A stretch of DNA of 64,000 nt. It comes from Mya arenaria (Eukaryota; Mollusca; Bivalvia; Myida; Myidae). The stretch covers positions 66,887,479 to 66,951,478 of the forward strand of contig NC_069125.1 of the NCBI RefSeq assembly GCF_026914265.1, in the 5' to 3' direction. Each line of letters opens with the position of its first letter. The first letter of the stretch is position 1. The notes under the pieces were generated by a model, which had not been told where the DNA came from, did no database searches, and was given only the letters and a program-made list of their open reading frames with translations. Below, piece after piece: positions 42,946-56,100 of the stretch. Made by a program: the position numbers and the translations under genes.

Positions 42946-44080
42946 CGAAAAAGTAGCAGACAACAGTTTTAAATATAGAGACAGTGGTTTGAGAATCTTA
43001 TGTGAATTAAATATACCCTGACACATAAGTCGTAACATAGTTGCATTCCTATCTGAGATTGTTGGTCCAAGTTTATATGGATAAAATAGGTTAAATGATT
43101 GAGTCCAACATTATCCAGAATTGTCTGGTATGCAAGAATGCATGTTATATGTCGAGGTGTGGGAAATATGATGTTAGGCTTATTTCAAGATTATAACTAT
43201 CCTCAGTCCACCAACTTTAACTCATTACCTCTGATCTTGTTAGCCACAAAATGGCGCTACATGTACAGAGAGCCAGTCTAAAGTAATATGCACCTTTTAG
43301 ACTCAATTCCAAACATTATCGGATTGGTTATGCTACTAGTCTGTGATGCCGTAGTCCTGATATTTGTGTCTGAGGACACCGCTGGTCAGAATAAATCTCA
43401 CTCTACATATTTGCAAAGACAAGTGCTATGACAAGGAGTGCAACGTGCCGAGCGAAAGAGTAGCAGTCACGTTTCCATAGAAAATGCTTGAATTTTTAAT
43501 AAAAATGAGTCAAAGCTGACCCCCACAAACGACAAACGGTTTACTTTAAATATAATACATATTATATTTAAGATAAATATATTTAATATATTCAAGGTAT
43601 ATATATAAATATATTTATCTACATATTATATATATATATATATATATACCCCAATCGTAACGGCTTGGCTATCTCCGGCAAGCTTCGATTCGATAATGGC
43701 TGAGGTGTTCCAATTGAATACACGATTGTTTAATAATGTACAGAAATGTGCTTAAAAGTATTCAGGACTTGTTAGAAAAATCAGTAGTATTCAGGACTCG
43801 CACACAAATTATACAAAAATCGGGTCTCAGGAAGGAAATTACACCCACATTTTCAAAACAATTTAATTATACACGATGACCGACAATAAAGCCATTCGAT
43901 AGATTTCTCGTGCGCACGTATGCATGCGCAGTTCATATGAAATTTACTGGCGTGGTGCGTAATTACTGTATAAGTTGTATGTTTTAGTATTTGTGTTGCT
44001 ACTTCAGCCGTAATTAAGATGCTTGAACCATCAAACAGGCGCGACCTTATTTTCTGAATATGCGAACCTCAGACAAATTG
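42946..44080. other. divergent spacer between LIX1 and the FAD oxidoreductase
   Basis: No gene seen. It contains AT-only inverted sequence at 43545-43640 (GATAAATATATTTA facing TAAATATATTTATC) and a (TA)n run at 43622-43648. Confidence 0.4.
43622..43648. repeat. (TA)n microsatellite
   Basis: About 13 uninterrupted TA units next to an AT-only inverted repeat (43575-43617). Confidence 0.85.
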
Positions 44081-44154
44081 ATACGGTACGGACGTAGGAC
44101 GGGAAATTGCTACATTTAAGTTAGTTACATCGACTTATAACAGAACGGCGAAGA
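44080..44154 (+). other. candidate untranslated leader exon of the FAD oxidoreductase
   Basis: CAGAACGGCGAAGA is followed by GTGAGT at 44155, a good donor. It would splice to the acceptor at 45525-45526, eleven bases before the start codon. There is no transcript evidence; an inference from splice signals only. Confidence 0.25.
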
Positions 44155-45537
44155 GTGAGTTACTTAATTTTAGGTCAATTACAATCTTACTCCCAGGCTA
44201 AATTAAATTTTAAGATATCTGCTTAATTTAGTGTATTTAATTCTAGTGCAAGTGTCGTTCTTTCAACTTTTATTCGCTGATTCCACCATTCCATTTTACA
44301 TAACCTGGTAAGTGGTCAGCTGGTCAGATGAATAAACTATTATGTAACCTGTTCTATTTGGCATTTAACGTTATATATATCAAATAAATGATGGAAAATA
44401 CATTACTGTAAATTAATGAGCGTATGAAACAGTGCTGCTCTTGCGACTGAAAATGTAGGTCTCATGAATAACTTGAAAAATAATAAATAATTCATATGAA
44501 ATTTCACAAGGAAAAGTTAAACCCCTGATCTAAAAATCAGTATGATAAGATTGATTATGTTTGTTAATTTAAAAAAAGAATTTCTGTGCTATTATAAAAA
44601 GAACAGTAAATGAACAGACTTGTGCCTTCAATCAATACGCAGGTGTCTGTTGGGTTGTTTTGACCCCCTGCCCCCCTCTACTAATTCCCCCTATCTACAA
44701 CCCACCAAGTAAAAGATATCCAAAATCTCTCAAACATACCCAAATATTGTACACCATATGACATTATATCCAACTTCTAACAATTTCCCATAGATCTGTG
44801 ACAAAGAATATTATTAATAACAGATATTTCTTCTGTTGGCTTGTAAGGGGGTTGGGGGTCAAAACAATGTAACGGACACCTGTGAACTAGTATAGAAAAT
44901 TGTCAAATATCTGAAAAAAAATGTTCCCTGCTGACAACAAAATATTTTTATCGTATTGCTTATTTCAGAGAAAAATATAAGGTTTTCTTCTTCATGTATG
45001 TTGAAGATTCATTTTAACACAAACTATCATTTGTTTGAAAAAACAATTGTACCATAATGAAATTGCCAAACGGGGGATTTCCAGGGTGAGCAAAGAACTG
45101 GGACAGGCGACAAAGTGGTCCCTTACCTGTACAGTTGTCAGGTCAGATAAAGTAATGGAAGTATTGGCCGCTGAAAGAACAACTCCTTGGCAGACCACTG
45201 CTAGTCTAAATAATCAGACTCTATTTTGTGGATTTGATTAATTCTGATAAAGTGAGATTTGCCATTATTAAAAATCTTGGATGTTTTTATCTTTACGTAC
45301 ACTTATTTGGACTGTGTGAAGGCCACTGCAAACTAATCTTTGATGATATTCAAAGAGTCCAAATGAAATGATGAAGTGCAGTGTGTAATCGAATACTTGG
45401 GGTACCCCAAACCAATATTGTTTTTAATCTGATATTAGTAATAAAGTAGATTTCTTTATATACTTGGATTATTCTCTATTTGTTATTTGATTATCCATTG
45501 GCATAAGTAATCTGTTTGTCTTGCAGACACTTAAACA

Positions 45538-48500
45538 ATGAGTCGCGGACCTTCCGTGGCTGTAATTGGTGGAGGTATAGCGGGCTTGGTGTGCGCCAAC
45601 AGACTGGCTCAGCTTGGTATTTCCAATGTTGTTGTGTTTGACACAGGTAAGTCATATCAAATAATTGAACTTCTGTTAAATAGTTTCAAACTAATTTTAG
45701 ATAAAAAGTAGAGTTTCCTTTTTATTTCACTGCCATAAAAGTAGGGTAGATAAATAATTTTTTATGTATTGTTTATGTTCAGTGTTGTCTGTCAAGGTAA
45801 TTTTCACAAATAAAATTGTTCACTGTGTTGACAAGAAGCCTTATGAAAAATGTTACATACTACGCCTTTTAATATATAAATGCTGTCACAATTTTTTTTA
45901 AAACGTTTGTGTAGTCGCAATTGAAAAATTGAGGTTGTGTGTAAAATAAATTAGAGCTAGATTAATTATTTTTTTTCCATTATATGGAAGATAACATAAC
46001 TTTGATGGATTACTGCCAGTTTTCCATGACAGGTAGACATGGCCCAGGAGGCAGGTGCTCTAGTCGGCACGTGAACATCTCTGGCAGGCTACAGACCTTT
46101 GACCACTCAGCTCAATACTTCACTGTAAGTGATTCAAGGTATGTAATAATGACAAAATATTGAATGATTCTATTGAATTCATTTTTAAGGTATATGAGTA
46201 GCATTCAGTACGTACATTTTATGGAAATGGAAGCTGTACGGGTCTTTTTAGCCCAAGTACATAAGAATTTAAAACAAATCATTCTTAAATGTTTTCCATA
46301 TATGAACAATTTAAGGTTAATATACAATTACAAAAGGAAGTTAATACAATTAACAATTAAATATATTTATTTTATTTTTTTGGTATAATATAGGTTTGCC
46401 AAGGTAGTCTCCTATCTGGACAGAAAAGGAGCTATAAAAATATGGCATGGAAAACTTGGAACATTAAAGAGAGGCAAATTTACTGAAGATAAGAACTTAA
46501 CACAGGCCTTCATTGGGAAAACTGGAATGGAGGATATTCCTAAATGTTTAGCAGAGACATTGAATGTTAAACAAGGCACTTGGGCTGGAAACGTTGTATG
46601 GGAAGGCACTGCAGGAAAATGGAATGTGGACAGACATGGCATGTTTGATTATCTAGTGATTGCACACAATGGTAAATGTGCAGATAAACTCATGTCAAAT
46701 GCTGGTGCAGCAGCTGTTCACAAGTTGACTCAGGTGCGATTTAGTGATAGACTGAACCCAAAGGACAAGAGAATGCACTTGTGCTCAATTTGGGCCCTTC
46801 TTGTATGCTTCCCCAAATCACTGGAGCTCAAGTTTGAAGGTAGCCATTTTATCTGAATGTTAACTGTTCCGGATCGGTTTATTCTACATGTACTATGATT
46901 TATAATATATTTATTAGCGCATTAATATTATGACAAACCTTATATTGTATAGAATAACGCTCCTGTCTGCTCTTTTTGGTAGAAACCAATACCTGTGTGC
47001 ATTAATAGAGACTCTGATAGAGAAAGTGCCCAGGTGGGACTTGAACCTCTTTGTTAAATTTCATGATTATATAAGACAAGTATCTGCAGCAATTACTGAT
47101 CTTACTCTGAAACCCACAACAATTTTCCAGTTTTCTGTATTTGAAATAATGCAGCGCTCAATGTTATTGCAAGTCTGTTGTTATTTGGATAACAGGTGCA
47201 CATGTGTTTGATGATGAAGATATATCTTGGTTGGCCAACAACACAGCAAAACTGTCTAATGGCCATCAGTCTCCGCAGCAAGAATGCTGGACAGTCTTCA
47301 GCACAAGGCAGTTTGGAACCAAGTAAATTCTATATTCAGTTTTTTTACAGCCCCTTTGTAAGAACTCAATATCGGCCCCATTCCCAAAGAAATCTTGTCT
47401 ATATTTTTCTCAATCACCAGAAAAAAATACCATTAAAAAAACTAAATTATTTTCTTTACTATTTTTATAAAAAAAATAATTTCAGAATGTAAATGTAAGA
47501 CTGGTATTTTTAATAGCAGTACTTACATGTTCTTAATTTTTTTTTACATTATAGCAAATTTTAAGGGTTTATTTGAAAGCAACTTGGCATGCAAATTCCT
47601 AAATAGACCTGAAACACTGTAAATTTTCCCAATTTTGAGTAGCGTCATTTTTCCAAAGGAGATTGACAATTTATTAATATTCAGTTGTCAAAAGTCTATG
47701 GAAACTAGTAGTCTTGAATGTTCACCATTTCTCATAGCCAACTCTCATAAGTTGTAAGTTATATGTTAATGTAAACGTTTGAAAATCAAATGAATTAATG
47801 TTTTAGGCACAAGTGTTCTCAAGAGAACATTCCACCTGGGGTGGAGAGGGAGGTTAAGAGCCGCCTACTGGAGGGGGTGAGGCGTGTTATTGGCGTGACC
47901 TGCCTTCCGGAACCCATCTACACCCGTGTACAACTGTGGGGTGCAGCTGTCCCTCTCAATGTCTTACAGGTCTGTGCCTCTGTGGTATATAGTTCAGAAA
48001 TGAGACAATGTAGTATGGTTTAAAATATGAAATGAAATCATAAGTCTTTAAAAGATTTTGTTATCATGATTCTTATTTTTGTTTGATGTATCACTGACTA
48101 AGTTGTATTTGCTCTCAGGACTTTCAAATAAGCTTTTTATAAAGAATTTTTATTCAAAAGTCTTATTTATAAATGTATAGTTCTTATCATATTTAAGCTC
48201 CATATTTCCACTTTCAGGGAGGGGAGGAGTGTGTGTTCGATGGTAGATGTAATGTGGGCATTTGTGGAGACTGGCTGACCTCCCCCTGTATTCAAGGAGC
48301 TGCAGTCAGTGGTCTTGCTCTTGCTGAGAAGATTCACAAGCATGCTACAGGTACACATTCAGACAAGTTGTAATATTTACTGTTTACAACAATCTGAAAG
48401 TACAATACAGCAGCCTTGAGTTGTCCTTGTAAAAACTTCAGCAAGAAATATTTATGCACCTACTATTATTCATCAAATGCGGTGTACTGAAGATGTTATA

Positions 48501-48808
48501 CGTTTTCAAATGCTGATGTCATCAGATTTTCTTATGCAAGTATTTTGTTGCTTTGATATTAATATCATCAGACATCAAAACTCACTTTAAGATACCTTTT
48601 GCTGATATATTATAGAGTGCAGTTTCTTGAAGAAAAGACATCTTAATTTTTCTTGAAATAAAGTTTTAGTGCTTGATATATATAAGTATGTTATTTGACA
48701 GGTGAGAATAAATCCAGCACATCAATATTGCCGGAGTTTAAAGCTGCAGATGGTGAAGTTATAGGAGCATTTCCAACAAACTCGCAAATGGTTTTCCACA
48801 AGACATGA
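45538..48808 (+). CDS. renalase-like FAD-dependent oxidoreductase (plant At3g04650-type), 396 aa, 7 exons
   Basis: Role: flavoprotein oxidoreductase of unknown substrate. Exons: 45538-45646, 46033-46138, 46394-46839, 47196-47322, 47807-47969, 48218-48350, 48702-48808; all phases agree, stop TGA at 48806-48808. Motifs: FAD-binding GGGIAG in SVAVIGGGIAGLVCANRL (residues 6-23); the GGR box RHGPGGRCSSR; FDHSAQYFT; DYLVIAHNGKCADKL; LCSIWALLVCF; WLANNTAKL; ECWTVFSTRQFGTK; PEPIYTRVQLWGAAVPLN; and the closing FAD motif VGICGDWLTSPCIQGAAVSG. These match the plant/algal renalase-like family more closely than vertebrate renalase (RNLS), which lacks the IAHNGKC and SIWAL blocks as I recall it. There is no clear targeting peptide before the FAD fold. 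The last exon adds a poorly conserved 35-residue tail. In exon 2 an earlier donor (46125) would break phase, so 46139 is preferred. The match to plants is by memory. Confidence 0.9.
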
Positions 48809-48813
48809 TGAAG

Positions 48814-48865
48814 AATAAATTATACATGTAGTTGTTAGGGGCTGAACCTGCAGTATGACAATAAA
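48814..48865 (+). promoter_or_regulatory. poly(A) signals of the FAD oxidoreductase
   Basis: AATAAA at 48814-48819, only five bases after the stop, and again at 48860-48865. The second is the likelier, giving a very short 3' UTR. Confidence 0.4.
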
Positions 48866-48869
48866 AATG

Positions 48870-49560
48870 GCAGTTATTAATATTATTGTTTAGGTTGTTT
48901 GTTAAGAAGTTATTATATAGCAAAGTGTTGTTGTAGGCGGTAGTGTCATGCAATAGCTAATTAGCGAATGATTTTGATGGAATTCAGGGGAATTTGTTTA
49001 GAAGGTCTCAGTTGGCAAAATATAAAAATAATTGAAGACTCAAGTACGAAAACATGTATTCACATTATTTGTTGTTATGAAAACCTTTACCTTTTTGTAC
49101 ATATAGAAGTATTTTATAAATCATCATATTCTTATGAGACACTGTTATGTCATATGCCCATACTGTATACTGTAAATGCACTTGCAGAATATGTCATAAA
49201 AAAATATGCTTTTGAGACAATTCTTGTTTGCTCCTTGATCAAGTGAGAAACTGACAAATAAGGACAAGTGTTGGTATCCACTTCAGGTGCTACATTTCTG
49301 GTGTCTCTAAATATGGACAGACTCAATAGTGTTATTATAAGCTTTTTATTTGCTTTCATTATGATATCATAAATTAATTAAATGTTGCTTAAAGTTGGAC
49401 ATTCATTGAACAGGTATCATATCATACAAATGACTCCAAGGCATATATTCCTGCCTTTAAAAAAAGATGTAAGCACTTATACATCACCTATAATAATCTA
49501 AACAACTATTTTTATGATTTGTAATATAGCTGTTGTTCAACCTTTAACCAACAAGTTTTA
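48870..49560. other. spacer, nothing recognised
   Basis: AT-rich; frames at 48968-49246 and 49150-49359 overlap on opposite strands and show no motif. Confidence 0.35.
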
Positions 49561-49589
49561 CTGTTCAGATATTTAACCAAATTTTCCTA

Positions 49590-50190
49590 AGCCCTAGGTA
49601 ATTAAATTGGGTATGACGTTGGGTTCAACCAGTTGCCTTGGCGTCTTCAATTGTGACATGGTGGTTACTTGGTCATGGATAAGGGGATTATGAAATATTG
49701 CGTGTAATTTGGCTTGTTGAGGCTGCAGCCATGCATAAGGTTTTTTACAAAAAATCTTGGAACAAATGTTCACCATGACAAGACAGTGGTTTGTTATGTG
49801 CAATATGCAGGTCTGAAGTCACACTTAAATGTTGTTGGTCAAAATTCATTGGCTTGTCCGGGCTTAAATTTGGCCATGCATCAGGGGATCTTAAAATAAC
49901 CTGTCACATATGTTGACCATGACAAGGTGGCGTGCCACCAGCAAGAAACATGTTTGTTGGTCAAAGGTCAAGGTCACACTCTAGGGTCACTGGTGAAATT
50001 TGCTTTAAGATTAACTTGTAAGACCCATATCAGTAGTTCAACGCACAAAATGGTCATTGGTAAAAATTCCTTTATTTTGGCTTGTCCTGGCTGCAGCTTG
50101 TGTTTATACGGTATTTCAAATCTTATTTCAAGTGGTCTTATCAGTAGTTGGATTCTAATCACTGTTAATTGCATACTTGCATAAGCCATG
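49590..50190. repeat. diverged tandem repeat, about 160-bp units
   Basis: Recurring order: TTGGCTTGT(T/C)...GGCTGCAGC, then ATTTC.. GGATCTTA/GGTCTTA, then an ATTGGT/CATGACAAG segment. Copies start near 49700, 49850 and 50075. GGTCAAAGGTCAAGGTCACA at 49959-49978 is a run of nuclear-receptor-type half-sites. Non-coding. Confidence 0.5.
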
Positions 50191-50449
50191 TTATAATTTG
50201 TTCAGGGATATTTCCAATTTCTAAACATCACACATTGTTGTTGTTTTTTTTAGCTCAGTTTTTAAAAAAATGAAAATAAGTACTTGGAAAATTCCATGTT
50301 TTTAACCTTGGCCACAACTAAAAAAAGATCTAGATATTCAAATGAAACTAGGTACACATGTTGTCAGAAATGATGAGCACATGTAAAGCAAGGTGCATGA
50401 CTCTGGCTTTAATAATTAATGAGTTATTTACCTCGTTTTACTAAACACA

Positions 50450-50910
50450 AGAACAGACGAGTCATGGCCTTCCAAGGTACTCAAATGTTGAAGAGAGGTA
50501 TGTAGGTCAAAGGTCTAAGTCGCAGTGACCTTGAACATAAAAAGCTTGTGTGATTGATAACTAGAGTATGCTTGGTCCTATGGCCCTATGGTCCTCAAAC
50601 TAGCCAGGGAGGTTGGTCATGACCAGCAGGTGACCCCTATTGATTTTGAGGTCAGTAGGTCAACGGTTGCGGTGACCTTAGACACATAAAGGCTTTTCTG
50701 ATCGATAACTGAAGAATGCTTAGGCCTTTGGTCCTCAAACCTGGCAGAGTGGCTGATCAGCAGATGGGTCTTATCTATTTTGTGGTCAGCAAGGTCTCAG
50801 TGACCTTGAACACAATAACTCTGTCTGATAAATATAAACAGACACTTTGACTAACATTTCTCAAACCTGTTCGAGAGGTTGGTCAAGACATGTAGATCAC
50901 CAGATAATAT
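50450..50910. repeat. diverged tandem repeat with GTGACCTTGA words
   Basis: Three units of about 140 bp. Each has GGTCA..GGT, then GCAGTGACCTTGAACA, a TAACT..A(A/G)TGCTT.GG.CCT core, CCTCAAACT.GCCAG.G.GG and a GGTCAT/GATCAG piece (50505-50640, 50650-50770, 50775-50900). Non-coding. Confidence 0.6.
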
Positions 50911-51920
50911 TATACTTTTGCTATGTAACACTCATTTCGACAGTTTGCTAAGGGTACATCCGTGGACTGATATATAGATCATCGGCCGTTTCAAACAATT
51001 TTGAACTATTGGCTTACCTTGAAAGCTTGCTGCAGTTCAATGAAGGTGGACAGCATTAAATGTTATTGTGAGATTCAACTGTTGACGCCTTAGGACTGTA
51101 CTTTTGGGCATCAAACTCGTTGCTGAACAAATATTCTTACAAGTTTAAGCAGCCAAAGACATCTCATGAAACAGGATTCTGTTTAGACCAGGTGTCCATA
51201 CCAAGCGAAATTCAGTATCAGTACAGCAACTGTTCCTTCCACACTACCTTCTTCTCCGAGCATTAGTATGTAAAATTGACTACAATCATGGTCATCGCTC
51301 AAAGCAGGTATTTAACAAAAGATAAATAACTAAAATGTTTTGCTCGTCTAAACCACCTATTACCCATTTAACCAATTCACCACTGTTGGGTGGATGCGTA
51401 CATGTTTCACTTGAAACTATAACTCATCAATTCCAATAACAAAAAACCCAACAGGTCAATAGCTAACACACAGACATTTTATGGGAAATGACTTATTGAC
51501 TGTCATTAGATGGCTTATAATGGCTATCCGCCCGACAAGGCCCAATCGGGGGCATTTCTCAAGTGACTGTGACATATCTTGTTGTAATCTTTGTTGCAGT
51601 TGAGTTCTGCTTTTTTACTTTGATAAAAAAACAGCACGACAGACCGCAACTGCCAGATAATTATTTGAACAGAATGTTGTTAAATCCAGGCTTTAAAAAA
51701 TCTTGGATTTTCAAAAGCGTTGGCTCTGGCTCGGTTGACTCTGGCTTTAAAAATTATAGTTATTCACGTTTTCGACTTTAAAATAACAGACGAGCGTTGG
51801 CATTCGCTCGGCGACGCTTTTGTAAAAGTATTCTCTTATTTGAACTTTTGTTTTTATTTCATTATTAAACAAGTATATTGTTCACATTTCACACAAACTT
51901 AGTAGAGAAAGTGAAGGAAT
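50911..51920. other. spacer, nothing recognised
   Basis: No protein-like exon and no strong repeat. A 72-codon frame at 51563-51781 begins with a hydrophobic stretch (TYLVVIFVAVEFCFFTLI) but has no homologue I recognise. Confidence 0.35.
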
Positions 51921-51929
51921 TCTCCTCAA

Positions 51930-52385
51930 CAGTCATTATGTTAACGAAGTCAAATACCTCGAAAACATGTAGAGTTATTAAAAGGGAAGCTATAAAAGAA
52001 GAATAAAGCAAATCAAAGGGCAATAACAATAAAATAATACCATATTCAAAATAATGTTATTTAAGCACAGTACTTTTCCTCAAAACAGCCAATATGTGTA
52101 CGAAGTTTGAAGTCAATACCTCAAAAACCTATGAAGTCGATGTTTCCCAGTTTAAAATAAGTACAAAAAATAATAGGGCAATACTTCTAAAAGTATCATA
52201 CAAATAATAATGTTTCTTTGCCTCAAGACAGTCAATATGTGTATGAAGTTTGAAGGTACATGTACTACCTTAAAAGCATATGGAGTTATGGAGAATAGCA
52301 AACTTGTCCCGATGGCATAGGACGGACCGACGGACGGGACAGGGTGTATATAAAAAACCCTTCCAAGTGCTGGGGGTATAACATT
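51930..52385. repeat. dispersed repeat, three diverged copies
   Basis: CAGCCAATATGTGTACGAAG + TTTGAAGTCAATACCTCAAA (about 52085) recurs near 51930 and 52225 with changes. The block ends GACGGACCGACGGACGGGAC followed by GGGTATAAC at 52373. This is the GACGGAC-rich tail common in bivalve repeats, by memory. Non-coding. Confidence 0.6.
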
Positions 52386-52394
52386 TATATCAGA

Positions 52395-52433
52395 TGAGCG
52401 CTTACTGCCAACAGCGCTTACTGCCGACAGCGC
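52395..52433. repeat. short tandem duplication
   Basis: AGCGCTTACTGCCAACAGCG is followed at once by CTTACTGCCGACAGCGC: two 17-bp copies with one change. Confidence 0.7.
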
Positions 52434-52439
52434 ACCGGC

Positions 52440-53142
52440 ATACAGAAGACAACTAAAAATTGTATACTGTTTAAGAAGTCTTTATTTTTGCACACTATTG
52501 ATACAAGCACATTGAAAGCAGTTACATGTAAAATTGGCATGACTAAATTGTTAGCTGAATACGTATATTTGTGTTCAGAAGCTTCCAGTGATATTTTGTA
52601 AAGCCTTTAAAAGCCGAAGTTATTACTCAAAAAAAGTATACACAATAACATTTTGTAGCAAGGCACATCAATCTGGCTAAAATGATAGTTAAGTTATTCC
52701 CCTTGGTCAATTGAGATTAACAGGGATGTGTTGGCATCTGCTTGCTGTGTTCTTGTGTTTATTAATAATGCATCAATTTCAATATGTTGACTTTTTTAGC
52801 AAATTTACCTCGAATAATGACTAGATACAAGTGCACAATACATGCTGTCTTGATTTTCCCTGTTATATGGGTGGCACATACTTCCACTAGGTTAATGCAG
52901 ACTTTGTACCACTGTTCATCCTAGAACAATAATGTGTCCGATACAGAACCCAGTGTAATGTGGAAGACAGGGTTGTTTTGTCGACGCTACTAGTATCACA
53001 TTTCATCATTATCACACATGTTTTTTATGTTCATATAACACAATGTTCGTAAAAAGTTCAATTGGTCTGCTTCTTGGTCAGCACACACAGTAAATGAATG
53101 CATATAATTTAAACAAATTACATAAGTTTGCTTGGTTCGATT
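52440..53142. other. probable 3' untranslated region of the HSPA12-like gene
   Basis: No coding frame. AATAAA on the minus strand occurs at 52758-52763 and 52481-52486, so a 3' UTR of about 400-660 bases is plausible. Confidence 0.4.
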
Positions 53143-56100
53143 TTAATGCGAAAGGAAGTCGAAACAGTTGATACGCTTCACCCCCGTCTCTAAATCAGTA
53201 ATCTGCAGTGTGAACTCTGTGCCACCAAACTGCATTTCATTGAGAAGTCTATGCCTTGCCTCCTCAAGAACAATGCTTCCTAGCTTAAAGCAGGATTTCT
53301 CCGTAACATACTGCGGGTCTGGGTCTGAGGATGCATAAATACCAACTCCTTCGGCAACGTCGAATGTATCGGATATAAAATCCATAGACACGACAGCATT
53401 CACTGGCACTGCTTCACCGGCTCGTACATATATTTCAAACAGATATCTACATTTGTACCTTCCGTTCTCAAAGACTCTGTACTTTTCGGGGTGAACCCCG
53501 TCAACAAATGTGTTGATGATCTCAGTTCCATATGTGTATTTGCTGATACGGGACGTCACTATGTTCGGGTTGTGGCCAAAAAGGACTGCACCCTTCACGA
53601 CAACTAGACCAGAATCATTTGGAATAATTATCTTCTTATCTAGAAAAGTTTCTTTTATCTTGTTCTGTACTATTTCAGATTCTGCAAACCCACCAACAAG
53701 CAGCATCGTATCAATTGATCGAAAGTCATTACCTTTGAGGATTTCCCGTACATGGGCGATTGTTGTTTGAACAGATTTATCAAAAAAGCCTTTAAAAACC
53801 TCTGCGTCGATCAGGATCTTGTCTCTCTTGAAATCGACCTTGCCAGCATGACCACTTTTTCTTACATCGTCCACGAGTAGTCTCCCCTTCCTCGTCTTGT
53901 AGTTTGACACCAATGATGCCGGAATTCTCATGGTAATCATCCCGGACTTGTTGCTGGTAACTGTCCGCTTCTTCACCTCAAACTCTCTCATCATGTCCAG
54001 AAAATCACCGGTGAACTCCTTCTGGTACTCGGTCATAAAGCCTTTTCCTACGAGTGCCTCGAGTAGAGCCTGAAACTGTGCGTCCACCTGAGTACCGCCC
54101 CATGCGCCACCGCTGGCCTTCGCCACTTCTGTCAGACTGCCGTCACCCTGTACCTGATGCACAGTTATGTCTACGGTCCCACCTGTAAAAAGAAAGCAAT
54201 AAATGAGAACTTTCTGCTCATCTGAACAGGACCGGCTTGGGTGAGGTATGAGGATCGTTGAAGATGCGTCCAGCGTCGTCCACAATTTGTTTGGAACACT
54301 TTAGACGCCACAATCCTGACCCACTCTGTTCAGAAGTTTAACGACTAGTATATCCATTATGGGTAAATCTAGGGAATTAAATAAAGTGTCAACATCTAGA
54401 ACCCGAATCTCCTAGTCTGAGTAAGAATGATGCTGTTGTTTTTAAATGTACTGGTAACCAAATTTGATTACATGTCTTGTGCGGGAAAATGTATCATTAG
54501 ATCAATTGTTCAAACACCTTATAAGCACACCAATGACCACACTTTCTACCCAATCTGCATTAAAAACAAGTGTGCGTGCGTGCGTGCGTGAATTCTTAGC
54601 CAAGTCATGTTTAAAATGCCTTGTGATGACTGGGGGCAAATTATCTTCTGACTTTTTATGAAATTTGGTGAAAATGTTTGTTTTCCTTAAACTGTTTCCT
54701 AGGTCAGTTTCGACTATGGGTTATGTCAGATCAATGGGTTGGGTACATCGTCAAAATTTCGTTAAAACCGTGGCTACATTAAATTACCAACCTTCATGAG
54801 AATGTAACATATGGGTTAAGTTTGATAACATGTCATGTTACTTAAAAATGATTCACAAGTTCAAAATATCGTTAACATGCTGAAGTAATTTTCAAAATGG
54901 CCTCCTAGAACAAAACACACTGACATTCAGCTTTACACAATTCACACATGTATACATACTATTATTCAAATATCATCAAAAACGATAAACAACAAGTCAT
55001 ATAAAGTATTAATGAATAATTAAACATGTTAATTATGTTAAACACATGTATACAATTCACACATGTATACTATCATTCAAATAGCAAAAAAAGGGTCAAA
55101 AATAAATCGTCATATGAAGCAGTAATGAATAATAAACAGTGGTAAACACATGTATCATTTCAGTGAATTTCAAGCACTTACCGACAAACACCCAATTTAT
55201 TTTACAATAAGTGAGAAATATAATAATGAATATAACGTTTTAACAAATTGTTTAAATATATATTCAGTCGGATTTACTAAGTCTTTACTAGAAATGAACT
55301 CTTAATTAACAGGGGGTCCAGCGTGTTTTGTGTTTTCCGAATTTTGTGTGAGGGAAATGTGTGATGCGGAATAAAATGGCGGTGTTCAAAGAGATTTTGG
55401 TATTTTGGGAGAATATTGTCACCTGGTAAGTAAGTTTTATCACTTTTCTCGCAATATAAATACGCCTACCCGGAGGCCACACGTGTAAGCTTCTATCAGT
55501 TTTTTAACCTATGTTTCTGTTTCTAGAGGCATTAACAAAAAAGTTATTGAATGTATATAAGCTGAACGATTGCTTGTTAACAAAGTGAAAATAGAAAATT
55601 ACGTGACTCGAAACTGTGTTTTTAGTCAAAGTACACCATTATTGTACCTATTCTAGCTATTTTTCATTGATTTTTTGCCTATTTTTTCTTTTCGACGGTT
55701 AGTGCACTTACATGGCACTATATACGGCCGATTTTATTTTGTGATTTAAATTAAACTTCCCATAATTGTAGCAAACGATGAAAATGTGTGTCGCGCATTC
55801 TTTTTGTGACTTAAAGGCCAAGGTCACACTTGCAGGTAATTGTCCTAAATATTTATTTCATTCTTAGCCATACACTTTAAGCTAAACTGAGCACGAAGTA
55901 CTCAAAGTGAGCTCTGGTGATCGCCCAATGTCCGTCGTCCGTCATCCAGCGTCAACATTTTAAATCTTTAAACATCTTTTTCTCTGAAACCGCAAGACCA
56001 AAACCCTTGATATTTGGTATGCAGTCTCATGTAGTGATCCTTTACCACGATTTTTCAAATCATGTACCTTGGGTCAAAAATAGCCACGCCCAAGGAGCCA

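Noticed and set aside
46164-47211. Frames in introns 2 and 3 of the FAD oxidoreductase (46164-46388, 46930-47211) as extra exons
   Set aside because: They break phase with the flanking exons and have no counterpart in the family.
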